Source: Cristatella mucedo | Taxonomy: Eukaryota; Bryozoa; Phylactolaemata; Cristatellidae | Assembly (NCBI GenBank): GCA_009760855.2 | Contig: WPIO01000059.1 | Span: 2,232,001-2,296,000, forward strand | DNA: 64,000 nt | Reading direction: 5' to 3' | Shown here: positions 43,367 to 53,666 of the stretch, piece after piece | How the letters are laid out: the number at the start of each line of letters is the position of its first letter | How positions within the stretch are numbered: position 1 is the stretch's first letter | The notes under the pieces: model-generated | Seen by the model: only the letters and a program-made list of their open reading frames with translations | Databases searched by the model: none | What the model was told of the DNA's origin: nothing | Program-made: the position numbers and the translations under genes

Positions 43367-43794
43367 AATTTTGGGTTTAATCTTTGACAAACCTTTTGCT
43401 ACGTCACCAGCTACACAATTACCGAGAGGCAGCGGGTGAAATAAATCCTGGCCTCTTGAGCAGATTTCGAAACCAGAGGCCACCATAGACTCGCAGCCGC
43501 TGTCTTCCTCAACTGAATTATTGTTTATTGTGCTTCCACCGAGGTATGGTAATAATATCTCATTGCCTTTTTAATAAATCCTTAGACTATTTTATGCTAG
43601 TTTTCTGTTTGAGTTGACCTTCCTTAACCAGACCCCCAGTGCATGCTTTTTGGACTAGTGCAGAGCGATGGGTGTAAGCGAATGCTGATTTCGTTATAAG
43701 CGGAAGAGCTGTAAGATCTATCGAGTGACGATCAGATGTAGATGATTTGTTTCAACTTAATTGGGAGCATGTTTTCAGAAGAGTGAGTTAGTGC

Positions 43795-44760
43795 ATGCGT
43801 GCTTTTATGTTTTTACTTACTAGTTATGGGCAAACCCAGTGTGATCCAGAGATTAGACAGGCTGACTCTCAAAATTAGCTCTGCCAGCATATCTCCAGTT
43901 GAATCAGCTCGAAATCTAGGTGTCATGTTCCAAAGCGACCTCTCGTTAGACGACCATATCAGCTCCACAGTCAAATCCGCCTATTTTCAGCTTCATAACA
44001 TTGCTAAAATTCGGGCTTGTTTAGATAAAGATACCACATCTAAGTTGGTCCATGCATTCGTGACATCCCGTCTCGACTTCTGCAACTCACTGCTTACTGG
44101 CCTACCAGCATGTGCGATCAGGCGATTGCAGCTGGTGCAAAACTCGGCAGCTAGACTTGTCTGCCGTGAGCGACGCAGTTGCCACATTACTCCACTTCTC
44201 GCCGACCTGCACTGGCTACCAGTCAAGCAACGGATTGACTTCAAGGTTTTGTCGCTCACTTTTAGGTCCCTTCATTCTATGGCTCCAGCCTATCTGTCAG
44301 ATATACTATCCCATCAGGCCAAGCATCGTACCACCCGCTTTTCGGAATCCAACAGTCTAGAAATACCTCATACAAACCTTAAATCCTTTGGAGACCGTGC
44401 ATTTAGTTCATATGCTCCCAAAGCCTGGAACTCCCTCCCGACCTGCGTTAGAACATCCCCTGACCTGACCACATTTAAAAAGAACCTAAAAACACACCTA
44501 TTTAGGACAGCATTTAGTGGATGCCTGTGATTCGTCCTTGATGTGCTTATGCGTGCTGACACTGTGCATGCTGCCACTAACCACATTTGCATGCTGACCC
44601 TATGTATGTCATCCCTAACCATATTATTCATTTTGTTTGTTTTTAAGCATGATTTTACTTACCATTCAATTGCATTTCACTTTACAGCAAATGTAAAGCG
44701 CCTAGAAAGAGATTAAGTTCTCCGAGGGCGCTTTATCAAGTGAATTATTATTATTATTAC
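43795..44760 (+). pseudogene. L2-like LINE, best copy: RT C-terminal region and complete 3' end
   Basis: One uninterrupted frame (43799-44530) covers the C-terminal part of a CR1/L2-type RT. Blocks in order: [74 protein letters not shown], LAxPAYLSD-type block, [19 protein letters not shown] and FKKNLKTHLFRTAF. The 3' UTR, the AAGCGCC..GGCGCT hairpin and ATT repeats follow. The catalytic RT core and endonuclease are missing (5' truncation). Confidence 0.93.
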
Positions 44761-44787
44761 AGGAACTCAATAAGAGTGCACATCCGG

Positions 44788-44975
44788 CATCTCGGGCTGA
44801 CTTGGTTAAAACCCATCAAACGCCTACGTCTAAGGTCTGCTCTCGCTTCACGACACAGCTCGTGGGTTCGAGTCTTGCAGCAGGAAACTCTGTGTGGCTC
44901 ACTGAATGCTAAAAAGATTACCGATAATCCTTTTTGTCGCCATAGCAATGTGGCTGTTGAATCAGCTAGCCTTTA
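44788..44975 (+). repeat. SINE1-related, diverged
   Basis: GCTCGTGGGTTCGAGTCTTG (B box) and GTGGCTGTTGAATCAGCTAG; it follows the L2 tail directly. Confidence 0.65.
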
Positions 44976-45035
44976 CTTTTACTCTCACCAAAGCTTGAGT
45001 GAGGGAATAAAGAAATTGTAGAGTCTGTGCTTGGA

Positions 45036-45190
45036 TCTGTTAATTCCTCTATGAATCACTGTGCCTTCATCACCACCCCATAATTATCATCAGGAAGAAT
45101 TTTGACTTGTACAGAGTCTATCTGTTAGTTTCACTAGATGGTTTGCGGCTTTATGCATCATTCATCATCAAGTCAGGATTGACCACCAGC
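45036..45190 (+). repeat. Dispersed repeat Y, copy 1
   Basis: AGAGTCTATCTGTTAGTTTC, GGCTTTATGCATCATTCATC and ATCAAGTCAGG match the reverse complement of 54255-54420, next to the hAT transposase relic. Confidence 0.7.
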
Positions 45191-45354
45191 GCCGAAGTCA
45201 CTCATCTGCAAGTATTACTGCAACACCTGTGGAAGGCCGGCCCACATATCACTGTCAGCTGTGTCAACTTCAGTGGAAGGTTTCAGTGGAAGGCTTTAGT
45301 GGAAGGCTTCTGGCGGAAACAATGCGGCCAACGATCACCAGTTCGCCTTTAAAG

Positions 45355-45736
45355 CAGCGGCTCTCAACCTTTCTAATGCCGCGACCCTTTAATACAGTTT
45401 CTCAGGTTCTGGCGACCCCCAACCATAAAATTATTGTGTGCAAAATGTGGAAATGCGTGTTTTCCAACGGGGAGCCGTAATGGCTCACTAGGTAAGGCGG
45501 TTGCTTTTCACGACCTCGGCCCCGAGGTCATGAGTTCGAATCCTGCGGTGCGCGATCCTCTATCGCCACTGCAAGCGGTGGTGATAGCCGTAAAGGCTCT
45601 TCTGTCGCTATACAAAAAGAGGCTGTTAAATCAGCTAGCATTTATTTATTTATTTTATTTATTTTATTTAGGCGACCCCAGTGAAAGTGTCGTTCGAACC
45701 CCAAAGGGGTCGTGACCCACAGGTTGAGAGCCGCTG
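45355..45736. mobile_element. SPIN-like hAT miniature element with nested SINE1 and 8-bp TSD
   Basis: Left terminus CAGCGGCTCTCAACCTTTCT and right terminus CACAGGTTGAGAGCCGCTG are inverted repeats. Flanks CTTTAAAG (45347-45354) and CTCTAAAG (45737-45744) are an 8-bp target duplication with one mismatch, as hAT elements make. The interior has CGCGACCCTTTAATACAG and CCCCAAAGGGGTCGTGACC, matching the SPIN consensus as I recall it. A SINE1 interrupts it at 45471-45670. No coding capacity. Confidence 0.88.
45471..45670 (+). repeat. SINE1, full length, nested in the SPIN-like element
   Basis: GAGCCGTAATGGCTCACTAG head, GGTCATGAGTTCGAATCCTG B box, GGCTGTTAAATCAGCTAGCA and an (ATTT)n tail: a young-looking copy. 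Confidence 0.95.
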
Positions 45737-45744
45737 CTCTAAAG

Positions 45745-46000
45745 TCTGTGTCACCCGAAGGATTTCGACCACGCTCTTTTCTTTTAAAAAAATTTCTACT
45801 TCTGCCTGATTAGTCAATGACAAAATAGGCTATCATTTCTATACAGATGGCACATAGCTGCATCTGTGCTTTTATCACGTCATAATTTCTAGCACCTAGC
45901 ATTGTCAGTTCCCTTATAAATTGCATTGCCAGGATTCGGACTTGAATGGCTGCAGAGTTCCTCAAATTAAATGACGATGAAAACTATCTTAGCACTTAAA
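45745..46000. other. Intergenic DNA
   Basis: No feature recognised. Confidence 0.3.
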
Positions 46001-46188
46001 TAATAAAACAATAAATCCTAGCTGATTAAACAGCCTCTTTTTGTATATCGACGGAAGTGTCTTTACGGCTATCACCACCGCTTGCAGTGGCGATAAAGAA
46101 TCGCCCACCGCAGGAATCGAACCCACGACCTCGGGGCCGAGTTCGTGAAAGCAACCGCCTTACCTAGTGTGCGTGCCATCGCGGCTTA
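46001..46188 (-). repeat. SINE1, near full length
   Basis: AATAAATCCTAGCTGATTAA, GGAATCGAACCCACGACCTC and TTACCTAGTGTGCGTGCCAT. Confidence 0.92.
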
Positions 46189-46439
46189 TCAACTATGGGT
46201 GAAGGCATATGTCACTCATAAACTAGAAAGCCAAACGTTCGAGTTTGGTTCAGCCAGCCACAGTCCCGCACAGCATCTCCACGATATCTGATTGTAACGT
46301 GCCACGGTGATCTTTAGCTAAATGACTGCACTAGTGTCCCAATCAAGTCGTCCTATTTTCGGGGTTGCTTCGGCTGGCGCAATTCCGGCCTGCCAAGATT
46401 TTCCATGCTTTTTCGAATCCCATTGGGGCTTTTTTAATT

Positions 46440-46820
46440 CACTAATTTCAGGTCTCTTGCGCGTGCTCTACGGCGGTTATCATTGTCATGTCACCTGGAT
46501 TTTCATCGTATCAAGATTGCAAAGAGTCAGCTTTCTAGTCAAGGCCATTACAGGCCAGCTGGTATGTGCATTTGGGGCATCTCATCTTGACTTTTATGTC
46601 TCACGACTGGCCGGCCTGTGAAAGAACAAGCATTGACAGGATTTTTTCAAAAATCTGCATATAAACTTGTCTATTGGCAAACGTCACAAGTGCCACGTTA
46701 CACCACTTCTTGCTGACCTGCACATGCTGGCCATCAAGAAGTGTATCGACTTGAAATTGCTCGTGCTCTCTGTGACTCATCGTGACTAGGTTGCACCCGT
46801 CTTACGTTATATGCTAGAAG
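46440..46820 (+). repeat. L2-like LINE, ancient diverged fragment
   Basis: SHLDFYVSRLAGL corresponds to the [13 protein letters not shown] block; GTTACACCACTTCTTGCTGA and CCTGCACATGCTGG to the [10 protein letters not shown] block. Frames are lost. Confidence 0.6.
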
Positions 46821-47222
46821 AAGCTAACAGCCAGCCACATAGCCATCACTAGGCCAGGCTAGGCCGGGCCTAGCGCTGCAAAAATGCCTGGGCCCAGAGA
46901 CGCCCAGGCAGGTCCCGGGTCACGCAATTGCCACCCAAAGCCTCAGCTCACACAATTACTCCATACTGGAGGAAATTGAGTTACTTTCATACCGGAGAAA
47001 ATTGAGTCACTCACCTTTAATCGTTGACTGGACACCTACAATGTTCACACTGCGCAAGAAGAAGACGCGGTGGACGCAGGGGAAGACCTAAATATCCGCT
47101 TATTTTTGGACTTATGCTAGCTTATCATAATTTCAGTTACAGTTTTTCAATTCCAGTTTTCAAGTCCGGGTTCATTAGTCTAGTTTTTTATATCAGTCCG
47201 TCAAATCATTTCCTTCAATTTT

Positions 47223-48930
47223 ATGGTTCAACGTAACAAGTGGAATCTGAATCGTATCTCGCTCAGCCAAGACGAGTAGAATGAGGCACAAAATCTCAAA
47301 GAAAAATTGATAAGCATGTCAGAAGTGTTGACTCGGTTGATGTCTCGTTTAAGACCTTGGTTTATAACTCGGTTGAAAATATTGATTATTTAAGGCCTTA
47401 GTTGGTGATTCTGTTAAGACCTCAGTAGTTGACGACTCTGCTGACGATTCTGTTGAAATTAGTTTACCCTTAAGAACTTCGACAAATACTTCTGCCTAGA
47501 CCTCCTTTAGAAGATCAAAAAAATGTTACCTTCAGTTAACTCCTCAACTTAATGCTTCCCCGTTTCGTATTAAACAACGAAGCGCTCTCTAGACCACTTC
47601 TTATTAACCAAGCTGCAATGAGAGCCCACGTGACTGGGTGACTCGTCTTACAGCCTTTTAAACCCTTCGCTGTTGATCTAGACTCGTAGCTAAATTTTTC
47701 GGCAGTAGTTCTCCCATTACTAAAGTCGTTATTGTAATTCTGCATTAATTTTAGAAACTCAAAGCATCTAGTTTATTTGTATTCTTGGAATTGAAAATTA
47801 GAAAAATTTGGAACTTTGCAATTTCAACATCAGCTAAAGGAGGCTCTTTCATTACGATCTTTATTTAAAGATAACTATGTTATTGCAAGCAGTGCAATTA
47901 AATCATTTTTTTGAAATGCAACGATCATGAGGTTTCCCGTGTGTAAAAGACGCCCAAACCTTTACTTGAGTCTTGACTTGACATAAGTTTAACGAATTGT
48001 GATTTCTTGTCATTACATATGGCAAAAATTCCGAAAATCATTCCCCTGTGTCCCCTTTTTCAATAAACCTCAACGTATTCTTCAATTAACGTGTCGGTTG
48101 GCTTGCGGCACTTTAAAGAGTAAATTTGATTCATCTTTCAATACGTTAGGTTAAAAAATTGAACTTGAATAAGCTCCATTTATGCAATTCAAAAAGGTTA
48201 TATAAAATGGTTTTCACACCTGAAAGATCAATGAAAGTGTTCGATTATAATTGTTTTACAGACCTTTTAATTTTAAGATTTAGGACAAAATATCAATGTT
48301 GGAACTATTTCTAATTTACTTAGCCAATACGGTAATTTTTACATTACGATTGATCGTAACACATAAAAATCGACATTAAATGGTGTAGTCCTACGCTCAT
48401 GGTAACCTTTCGTATAATATTGAGCATTTAAACAAAATATAGACTGATAATATATTGCCAAACATGCAAGGATATAAAATTTCAAAACAGGATTTAAACA
48501 TATTCACTTCGATTGTAATCGACCGTGGATTGCAACAGTTACTATAAATGGCAAATAAAAAACACAAGATGTAGGAAATTTGACACATTTGCAGAAGCCT
48601 CCATAGCATTAGTTGAATTAGAACGTGAGTTTGATGTTTAACAATTCCTATCCTGAGTGGCTAACACTTTACTCAATTCATGCCATCGATCTAACAGAAA
48701 ATGATCAATCACCAAGAAATACTAGCATACCAGACGTTACTATTTTTTCCAAACTGACTTACCAGTTACCTTAACACACAGTTAATTATTTGGCGAATTG
48801 TAAGAACTCTGCTGAACTAACGGCAAGTCATTCTGGAGGTCAATTCGCATGCACGAAAGGTCAATGGCTGACTGGGAATATTAATGTTAATTAAATAGAG
48901 TTATAATAGTTTATAAAATAGAAAACAAAT
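47223..48930. other. Left part of the AT-rich element, decayed, unassigned
   Basis: A short frame from ATG 47223 (MVQRNKWNLNRISLSQDE) breaks at a TAG. After that, only fragments. A 69-aa minus frame (47536-47745) is open but unrecognised. I cannot assign any product. Confidence 0.3.
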
Positions 48931-49290
48931 TTAAAGCGCGGATCAGAAGAATGGAAAGAAAAAATGAGATTAAATATGGGAGGCAGTGAAGTTTATAGTG
49001 TTCCAGGAAATGACGAATTTTTAAGTATAATCGTGACTTGAACATTGAACGAATTGCAGAAAAAAGTGATAAATTCACTTATCAAATAAAAAGGATTTAC
49101 GTTTACATCAACTTATTTTTTGGGAGAGTTTTTGAACCAATATCGTAGCAAAACTAATTGAGATGATAGAAAGTGTTAATGACTGCTTTGTTATGGATGG
49201 CTATTACATGTATAGTCCTGATGGTATTGTTAATAATAATTATACTCTTGTCGAGATAAAGTATTTATAGACAAGAAAAATTAGACGGAT

Positions 49291-49820
49291 TTGTGGATTT
49301 ATGTACTAAAAGCTTACATAAGCCAATGTTTGCTTGGTTTGCAGGTCTTAAACTTAAAATTAGCTCGACATTATGAATTTGAAGTTTACTTGCCAGGTTT
49401 ATATTTTGAAATAGGTCCAGATAAATACTTTGCAAGTGTAAAAGTCAGAATACAGAGTAATTCCCCTAACCATGTTATTCATTTTGTTTGTTTTTCAAGC
49501 ATGATTTTACTTACCATTCAATTGCATTTCCCTTTGCAGCAAATGTAAAGCGCCTAGAAAGAGATTAAGTTCTCTGAGGGCGCTTTATCAAGTACATTAT
49601 TATTATTATTATTATTATTATTACAAATATTTACATACCGATTATCAAAGACTTATTTTTATATCTTATAAAAGATAAGAAATATGTTTATCTTGAGTGT
49701 AAACTTAAAAGCATTATTAGTAATTTTAGTAATAAATTTTCTCCTGGATATGATATTAAGTTGTTCATTAAAAAATGTTTAGTACAAGAATTTGTTAAAA
49801 CTGGTCATGAAAGATTTAGT
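49291..49820 (+). pseudogene. Decayed frame of the AT-rich element, split by an L2 insertion
   Basis: Coding-like sequence with LARHYEFEVYLPGLYFEIG ends at about 49450, where an L2-like 3' end (49450-49624) begins. Coding-like sequence (KKYVYLECKLKSIISNF) resumes after it in another frame. No family recognised. Confidence 0.35.
49450..49624 (+). repeat. L2-like LINE 3' end inside the AT-rich element
   Basis: CCCCTAACCATGTTATTCAT, GTAAAGCGCCTAGAAAGAG, TTAAGTTCTCTGAGGGCGCT and a long ATT tail; very close to the consensus tail, so probably recent. Confidence 0.92.
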
Positions 49821-50219
49821 TAGGCTTGCTTAAATTGTTGAAAGATTTTTAATTGAAGATGCAGAAAATACTTATATAAATGAGAAATCTAAGAATAAAT
49901 ATAAATGCATTTTTAGAAGGGTAAATGGCTCCTTGTTAGATTACCTTGACATGAATGAAAATTGCGTAGCTAGCATGCAAGATCCTCTTTAGTAATTCAG
50001 ATGGTGTTACGAAATCATATGTGGGATAATAACTATTTTACGCTAAGTAATTTAATGATTAATTTGAAAGGAATGAATTTTTTATTAATGTTAAAAATTG
50101 TGTAAATTCACAAGATGATAACATTACTCAGCTTAATTCTTATGTGAAGAAAGCAGGAGATACTATAAATATTTTGACTCGATTATGGGTGGATTTGCAA
50201 TATTTAAATATATTGTACA

Positions 50220-50735
50220 TCATTAAAATCAATTGCTACTACTTTACTAGATGATTACGTTGTTAACTGGGGAGGATTAAAGCATAATATCGTACTAAAA
50301 ATCGTACTAGTTTCTAGAGATGTAGATCTAGGAAATAACTCAATACTAAATTTAGCTGATCCTATAAATTCTTCCGATGCTGCTAATAAAAACTATGTTG
50401 ACTCAAAGTTAAAAAAAGTTTCAGAAGTCATTGCATCGTCATTAAATCCTAAATCTATTTTACCACTTTGTAACTTTCATAAATGGTTAATTATTTCTTC
50501 ACCTCCTATTATTTTGCTATCAACAATGGTATTAGGAGATTCATTTTGCGTGCAACTAATACAGAATATTGATATTGCATTACCAGCTGGTAAAATCAGA
50601 GTATTAAACACGGTTTCAAGTGGTAATAACTTAAAATATTATGCGTTCTATAAAAGGCTACCAACTGGCTATTCCTTTATCGACAATGTTGGAAATTACA
50701 AAGTAAATTTGTTGGCGACTTCCATAGTCCAATAA
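50220..50735 (+). pseudogene. Tail-fibre-like protein of the AT-rich element (C-terminal part)
   Basis: A 172-codon open frame carries NLADPINSSDAANKNYVDS. The pattern of an I..LADP-type strand followed by DAxNKxYVD is characteristic of bacteriophage tail-fibre and collar proteins. Just upstream in another frame is VKKAGDTI, matching the companion (V/M)xKxGDTM motif of such fibres, so a frameshift separates two repeat motifs. The C-terminal 100 residues (with ALPAGKIRVLNTVSSGNN) would be the distal domain. Frame ends at a TAA at 50733-50735. The function (attachment or structural fibre) is inferred only from motif resemblance. Confidence 0.5.
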
Positions 50736-50934
50736 GAATTTAACAAGCGATATAGCAACAAATTTAACTTGTTTATCATTCGAACACCTCGTTTTCCTTG
50801 AGCTTTCTTATAACTATCTATAATTGACAGAACGGTTTCATACTTAAGACACCTAAGATTATTTGCACCTATTATACATTTTTTTAAAGCGTTTCCTTGC
50901 TAGTAAGTAAGCTAGTAAGCTTGAGGTCTAGACG

Positions 50935-51237
50935 GCAGGTCCTAGACTGTGGAACTCGCTTCCACAATTCTTACGCAACGACATCTACTCTCCAACTGCC
51001 GACTATGGCACATCTTTTTCAGCGGTCCTGAACTGCTACTTCTATGCTACTCACTACCTCAACTGCTCTCCTGACTCTGCTATGCTTCCCACTTTCTCTT
51101 TGTTGCGTGAGACGAAGTCTGTTGGCTACCGAATGCGTACCGAAAGCCGCTTAGGCTGTGAGTGCGCTATACAAAACTCTCCTGCGTAACACCCACATGG
51201 TCTTTTTGACTTTGTGGAGTTACTGACGGAGATACTT
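50935..51237 (+). repeat. LINE-B 3' end, longest copy
   Basis: The frame opens with [20 protein letters not shown], the typical WNSLP end of non-LTR retrotransposon RT proteins, and stays open to a TAA after CAIQNSPA. It matches 5990-6255 at nearly every base. It inserted into the AT-rich element. Confidence 0.85.
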
Positions 51238-51239
51238 GG

Positions 51240-51504
51240 AAAAACTCATCCTAGCATAATCACGGTCACTGCAAGTCATTGGGTTTCCTATTACGATGAT
51301 ATAACTAAAATCAGAGTCGGCTTCTCCTATTACGATGGTACAACTAAAATCAGAGTCGGCTTTTTTTAAATCTCTATCACAGAGTACACATCGTATTTGA
51401 TTATGCTCTCTTGATCTTTTCTTACGAGAAAAACTAGCATGAGAATTCGTCAGGTATTCTTCTACAGAATACCAATCATTATATCTTTCGCAAGATAAAT
51501 CCAC
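51240..51504 (-). pseudogene. Cys-containing frame of the AT-rich element
   Basis: Minus frame with SCERYNDWYSVEEYLTNSHA and then IRCVLCDRDLKKADSDF. CxxC suggests a zinc-binding knuckle, but I see only one clear pair. The end contains a 39-bp tandem duplication (51286-51324 and 51325-51363), and the stop lies in the LINE-B insertion, so the original C-terminus is lost. Confidence 0.35.
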
Positions 51505-51559
51505 ATCTATAGAGTTTCTTATTTGATTTTAAAACAGAGAAAGAAATAAGTAAAGTATG

Positions 51560-52398
51560 ATCCTAAAGCAGCAATAATCCAAGTATTAAAGAAAATACCT
51601 AAAGATGTACCTAATGGGTTCTTTATTGTTAAGGCTCCAAATGAATTACATCAGCTGATATATTGTTTATGCCAACTGACAACAATTATAATTATGCTTT
51701 TACTGTAATTAACGTTGCCACTTGATGTAAAGATTCTAGAGCATTTAAAAGTGAGTCTGCTAAGGAAACAGCAAAAGCAGTTGTTCATATTTATTCTAAA
51801 GGTCCATCGGTATGGCCACAGAAAATAACGGTAGATCCTGGATCAGAGTTCAGAGGTGAGCTTAAGGAGAATATAGATAAACTTGGTAGTAAAATTAATT
51901 AAGCAACAATCAAGAAGAACGGTGCATTAGTTGAGAGAATTAATAGAACGATTGATGAACGAGCATTTATTTCTCAGTACGAGAAAGAATAGGAAATAAA
52001 GAACAGGAAATCTTGAGTAAATGAGATAATAGCAGAAATAGAGAATGGGTTGAAAACTTGCCTAAAATCTTGGATTAATTGAACAGTAAGGTTACTAGAT
52101 TAACTGGAGAAGAACCTGTGAAAGCCATAAAAAGGAGGAAGTTAAAGTTGAACAGCTAATGTATAAGCATGCAGTTAGACATGATGAAAAACTTCTTGAT
52201 TTAGGAACAAGGATTAAACATTTGTTAGAGCCTGGAGAAGGAGAGGGTGAAAGACGAAAAAGAGCTATGGGCCCTACATGGATTTTGACACTCCACGAAA
52301 TAAATATAATGATGGCAATGAAAGATCGGCCGGTTAGATATTGGGTTTATCAATGTCAAGAGAAGTTTCGTTACGAAAGAGCTGCAGGTGATCCTTAG
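51560..52398 (+). pseudogene. rve-type (DDE) integrase of the AT-rich element, broken
   Basis: In one reading frame the three acidic positions of a retroviral-type integrase core line up: Asp at 51657 (ADILFMP), Asp at 51834 (KITVDPGSEFRGEL) and Glu at 51933 (GALVERINRTIDE), the last two separated by 32 residues. TGA, TAA and TAG codons interrupt this frame. A downstream frame (52159-52398) carries the C-terminal block (LGTRIKHLLEPGEGEGERRK) seen in integrases of Polinton/Ginger-type and related eukaryotic elements. The enzyme would have inserted the element DNA into the host genome. It is inactive here. Which superfamily it belongs to is not decidable by eye. Confidence 0.7.
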
Positions 52399-53000
52399 CA
52401 TTATCAGTATAATCAAACTTTTCAGCAATTACTTCATTTAACTCTTCTTCAGTTACCCTATCATCATGTAATACATCGACTAGCTTGGTTATTAGATTAA
52501 GGTTTAATTGAATCATTGTTTGTTTTCTTCGATCCGTTTTCGATAAAGTGCTCTCAATACTTAATAACATTGTTGTAAAACTTCCTGAAACAGTTACAGC
52601 ATGAGACGAGTGAGCATAATCTGTAATGCAAGTACTAGTAATGATTATACCTAGTGTTCGAACAATGCTAGCAAATCGAAGAGCATATATAATCCTAAAA
52701 ACAATATTCAAGCAACTCCTAATCCTAGTGTTATTAGCGACAATCTTGTCTTACCTATCAGTAGCATACATAGGGCATCTTCTTGCACTAAAGTTTACAG
52801 TCTGGCAAGTCTCCATAACATAGAATTTAATTCCTTCGACGCTAGATTTTGATTTAGCTCGATACAAACTGAATTAGTAATTAACTTTCGTAATCTAATA
52901 ATATAATCATCTTCTGTCTTATTCCTCATTCTAGGCAAGAAATCAATTCCTACCTCAGCATTAGTAGAAAAACTTTGTAATTGTCCATTATTATAAAAAA
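52334..53000 (-). pseudogene. Unrecognised minus-strand frame of the AT-rich element, convergent to the integrase
   Basis: Open in one frame from about 53000 to 52334 except for one TAA near 52820. It contains a hydrophobic stretch, then MLLSIESTLSKTDRRKQTM and VTEEELNEVIAEKFDYTDN. The 3' end overlaps the integrase 3' end by 65 bp. No family recognised. Confidence 0.4.
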
Positions 53001-53089
53001 GAAAAGATTTATTTAATTAAAAATTACTTAGATTACCTCATTCCTCTTATACTAAAATCCAAGCCATCAATCGTAAGATCTATGTAGCA

Positions 53090-53640
53090 CCATCACAAAT
53101 ACAACCACACGTGCATGCACTCATCATTGCATGAATTAAACACCTCTTTCTTACTTTCTAACTCTCTAATAATTGTATCTCTTCGTTCCTGAGATGAAAA
53201 CCTCAGTGATCGTTAGTACTCCTCATTTTTAGCTTCTCTCTCAATTCTCTCTCGTTCCAACTCCTTAAAATAAACCCATTCACTATACATGTGCATAGGT
53301 TTCTTTCTAACATAGTTTACTATCATCTCCTTAAGTTTATCATGAAACAAATTAAGATCCTTGGCACTAAAAGTAAAGTCGTATCTGAAGTTTCTCAACC
53401 TAGCAACATAACTAGATAAACTCTCACAAACTTTTCTATCAAGTAGCGATGGATTGGTAGAAATGATACAATGCATAAAATACTTATTAAAACGGTCTTT
53501 ATCCTTTAACCTTTTGACGAACTCAGTGTCATTCAACCTAGAAAAACGATCACACTCAAGCTTTGAAAATGCGTTAGATATAGACACCTTAGAGTAAGGA
53601 GAAGAAATGTGTTCAAAAGGAAAATTGTTAAGAGATGTGT
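53090..53640 (-). pseudogene. Unrecognised charged frame of the AT-rich element
   Basis: Frame from Met at 53587 (or from about 53640 without Met) through LSSYVARLRNFRYDFTFSA to a highly charged helical end (EWVYFKELERERIEREAKN). One TAA at 53215-53213 interrupts it; it then continues in frame to about 53093. No family recognised. Confidence 0.4.
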
Positions 53641-53666
53641 GTTGTATATTTTTAAGCGTGGATCAG

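Larger units (their letters stand above)
47085..53650. mobile_element. AT-rich relic of a large integrase-bearing, virus-like or Polinton/Ginger-like element
   Basis: Base composition drops sharply in GC from about 47085 and recovers after about 53650. Inside are decayed frames unlike anything else in the window: a fibre-like frame (50220-50735, +), an rve-type integrase (51560-52398, +), a Cys-containing frame (51240-51504, -) and two longer frames on the minus strand (52334-53000 and 53090-53640). L2 (49450-49624) and LINE-B (50935-51237) insertions post-date it. Stops of all three kinds and frameshifts show it is dead. Terminal repeats could not be identified with certainty; a foldback at 53667-53810 lies at the right edge. 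Assignment to a named superfamily is inference. Confidence 0.6.

Noticed and set aside
47536-47745. 69-aa minus frame at the left of the AT-rich element
   Set aside because: Short, isolated and without a recognisable motif; kept only as part of the unassigned left segment.
51560-53640. Alternative genetic code in the AT-rich element
   Set aside because: TAA, TAG and TGA all interrupt the frames, and frameshifts are also present, while intact host genes use all three as normal stops. Decay explains it.
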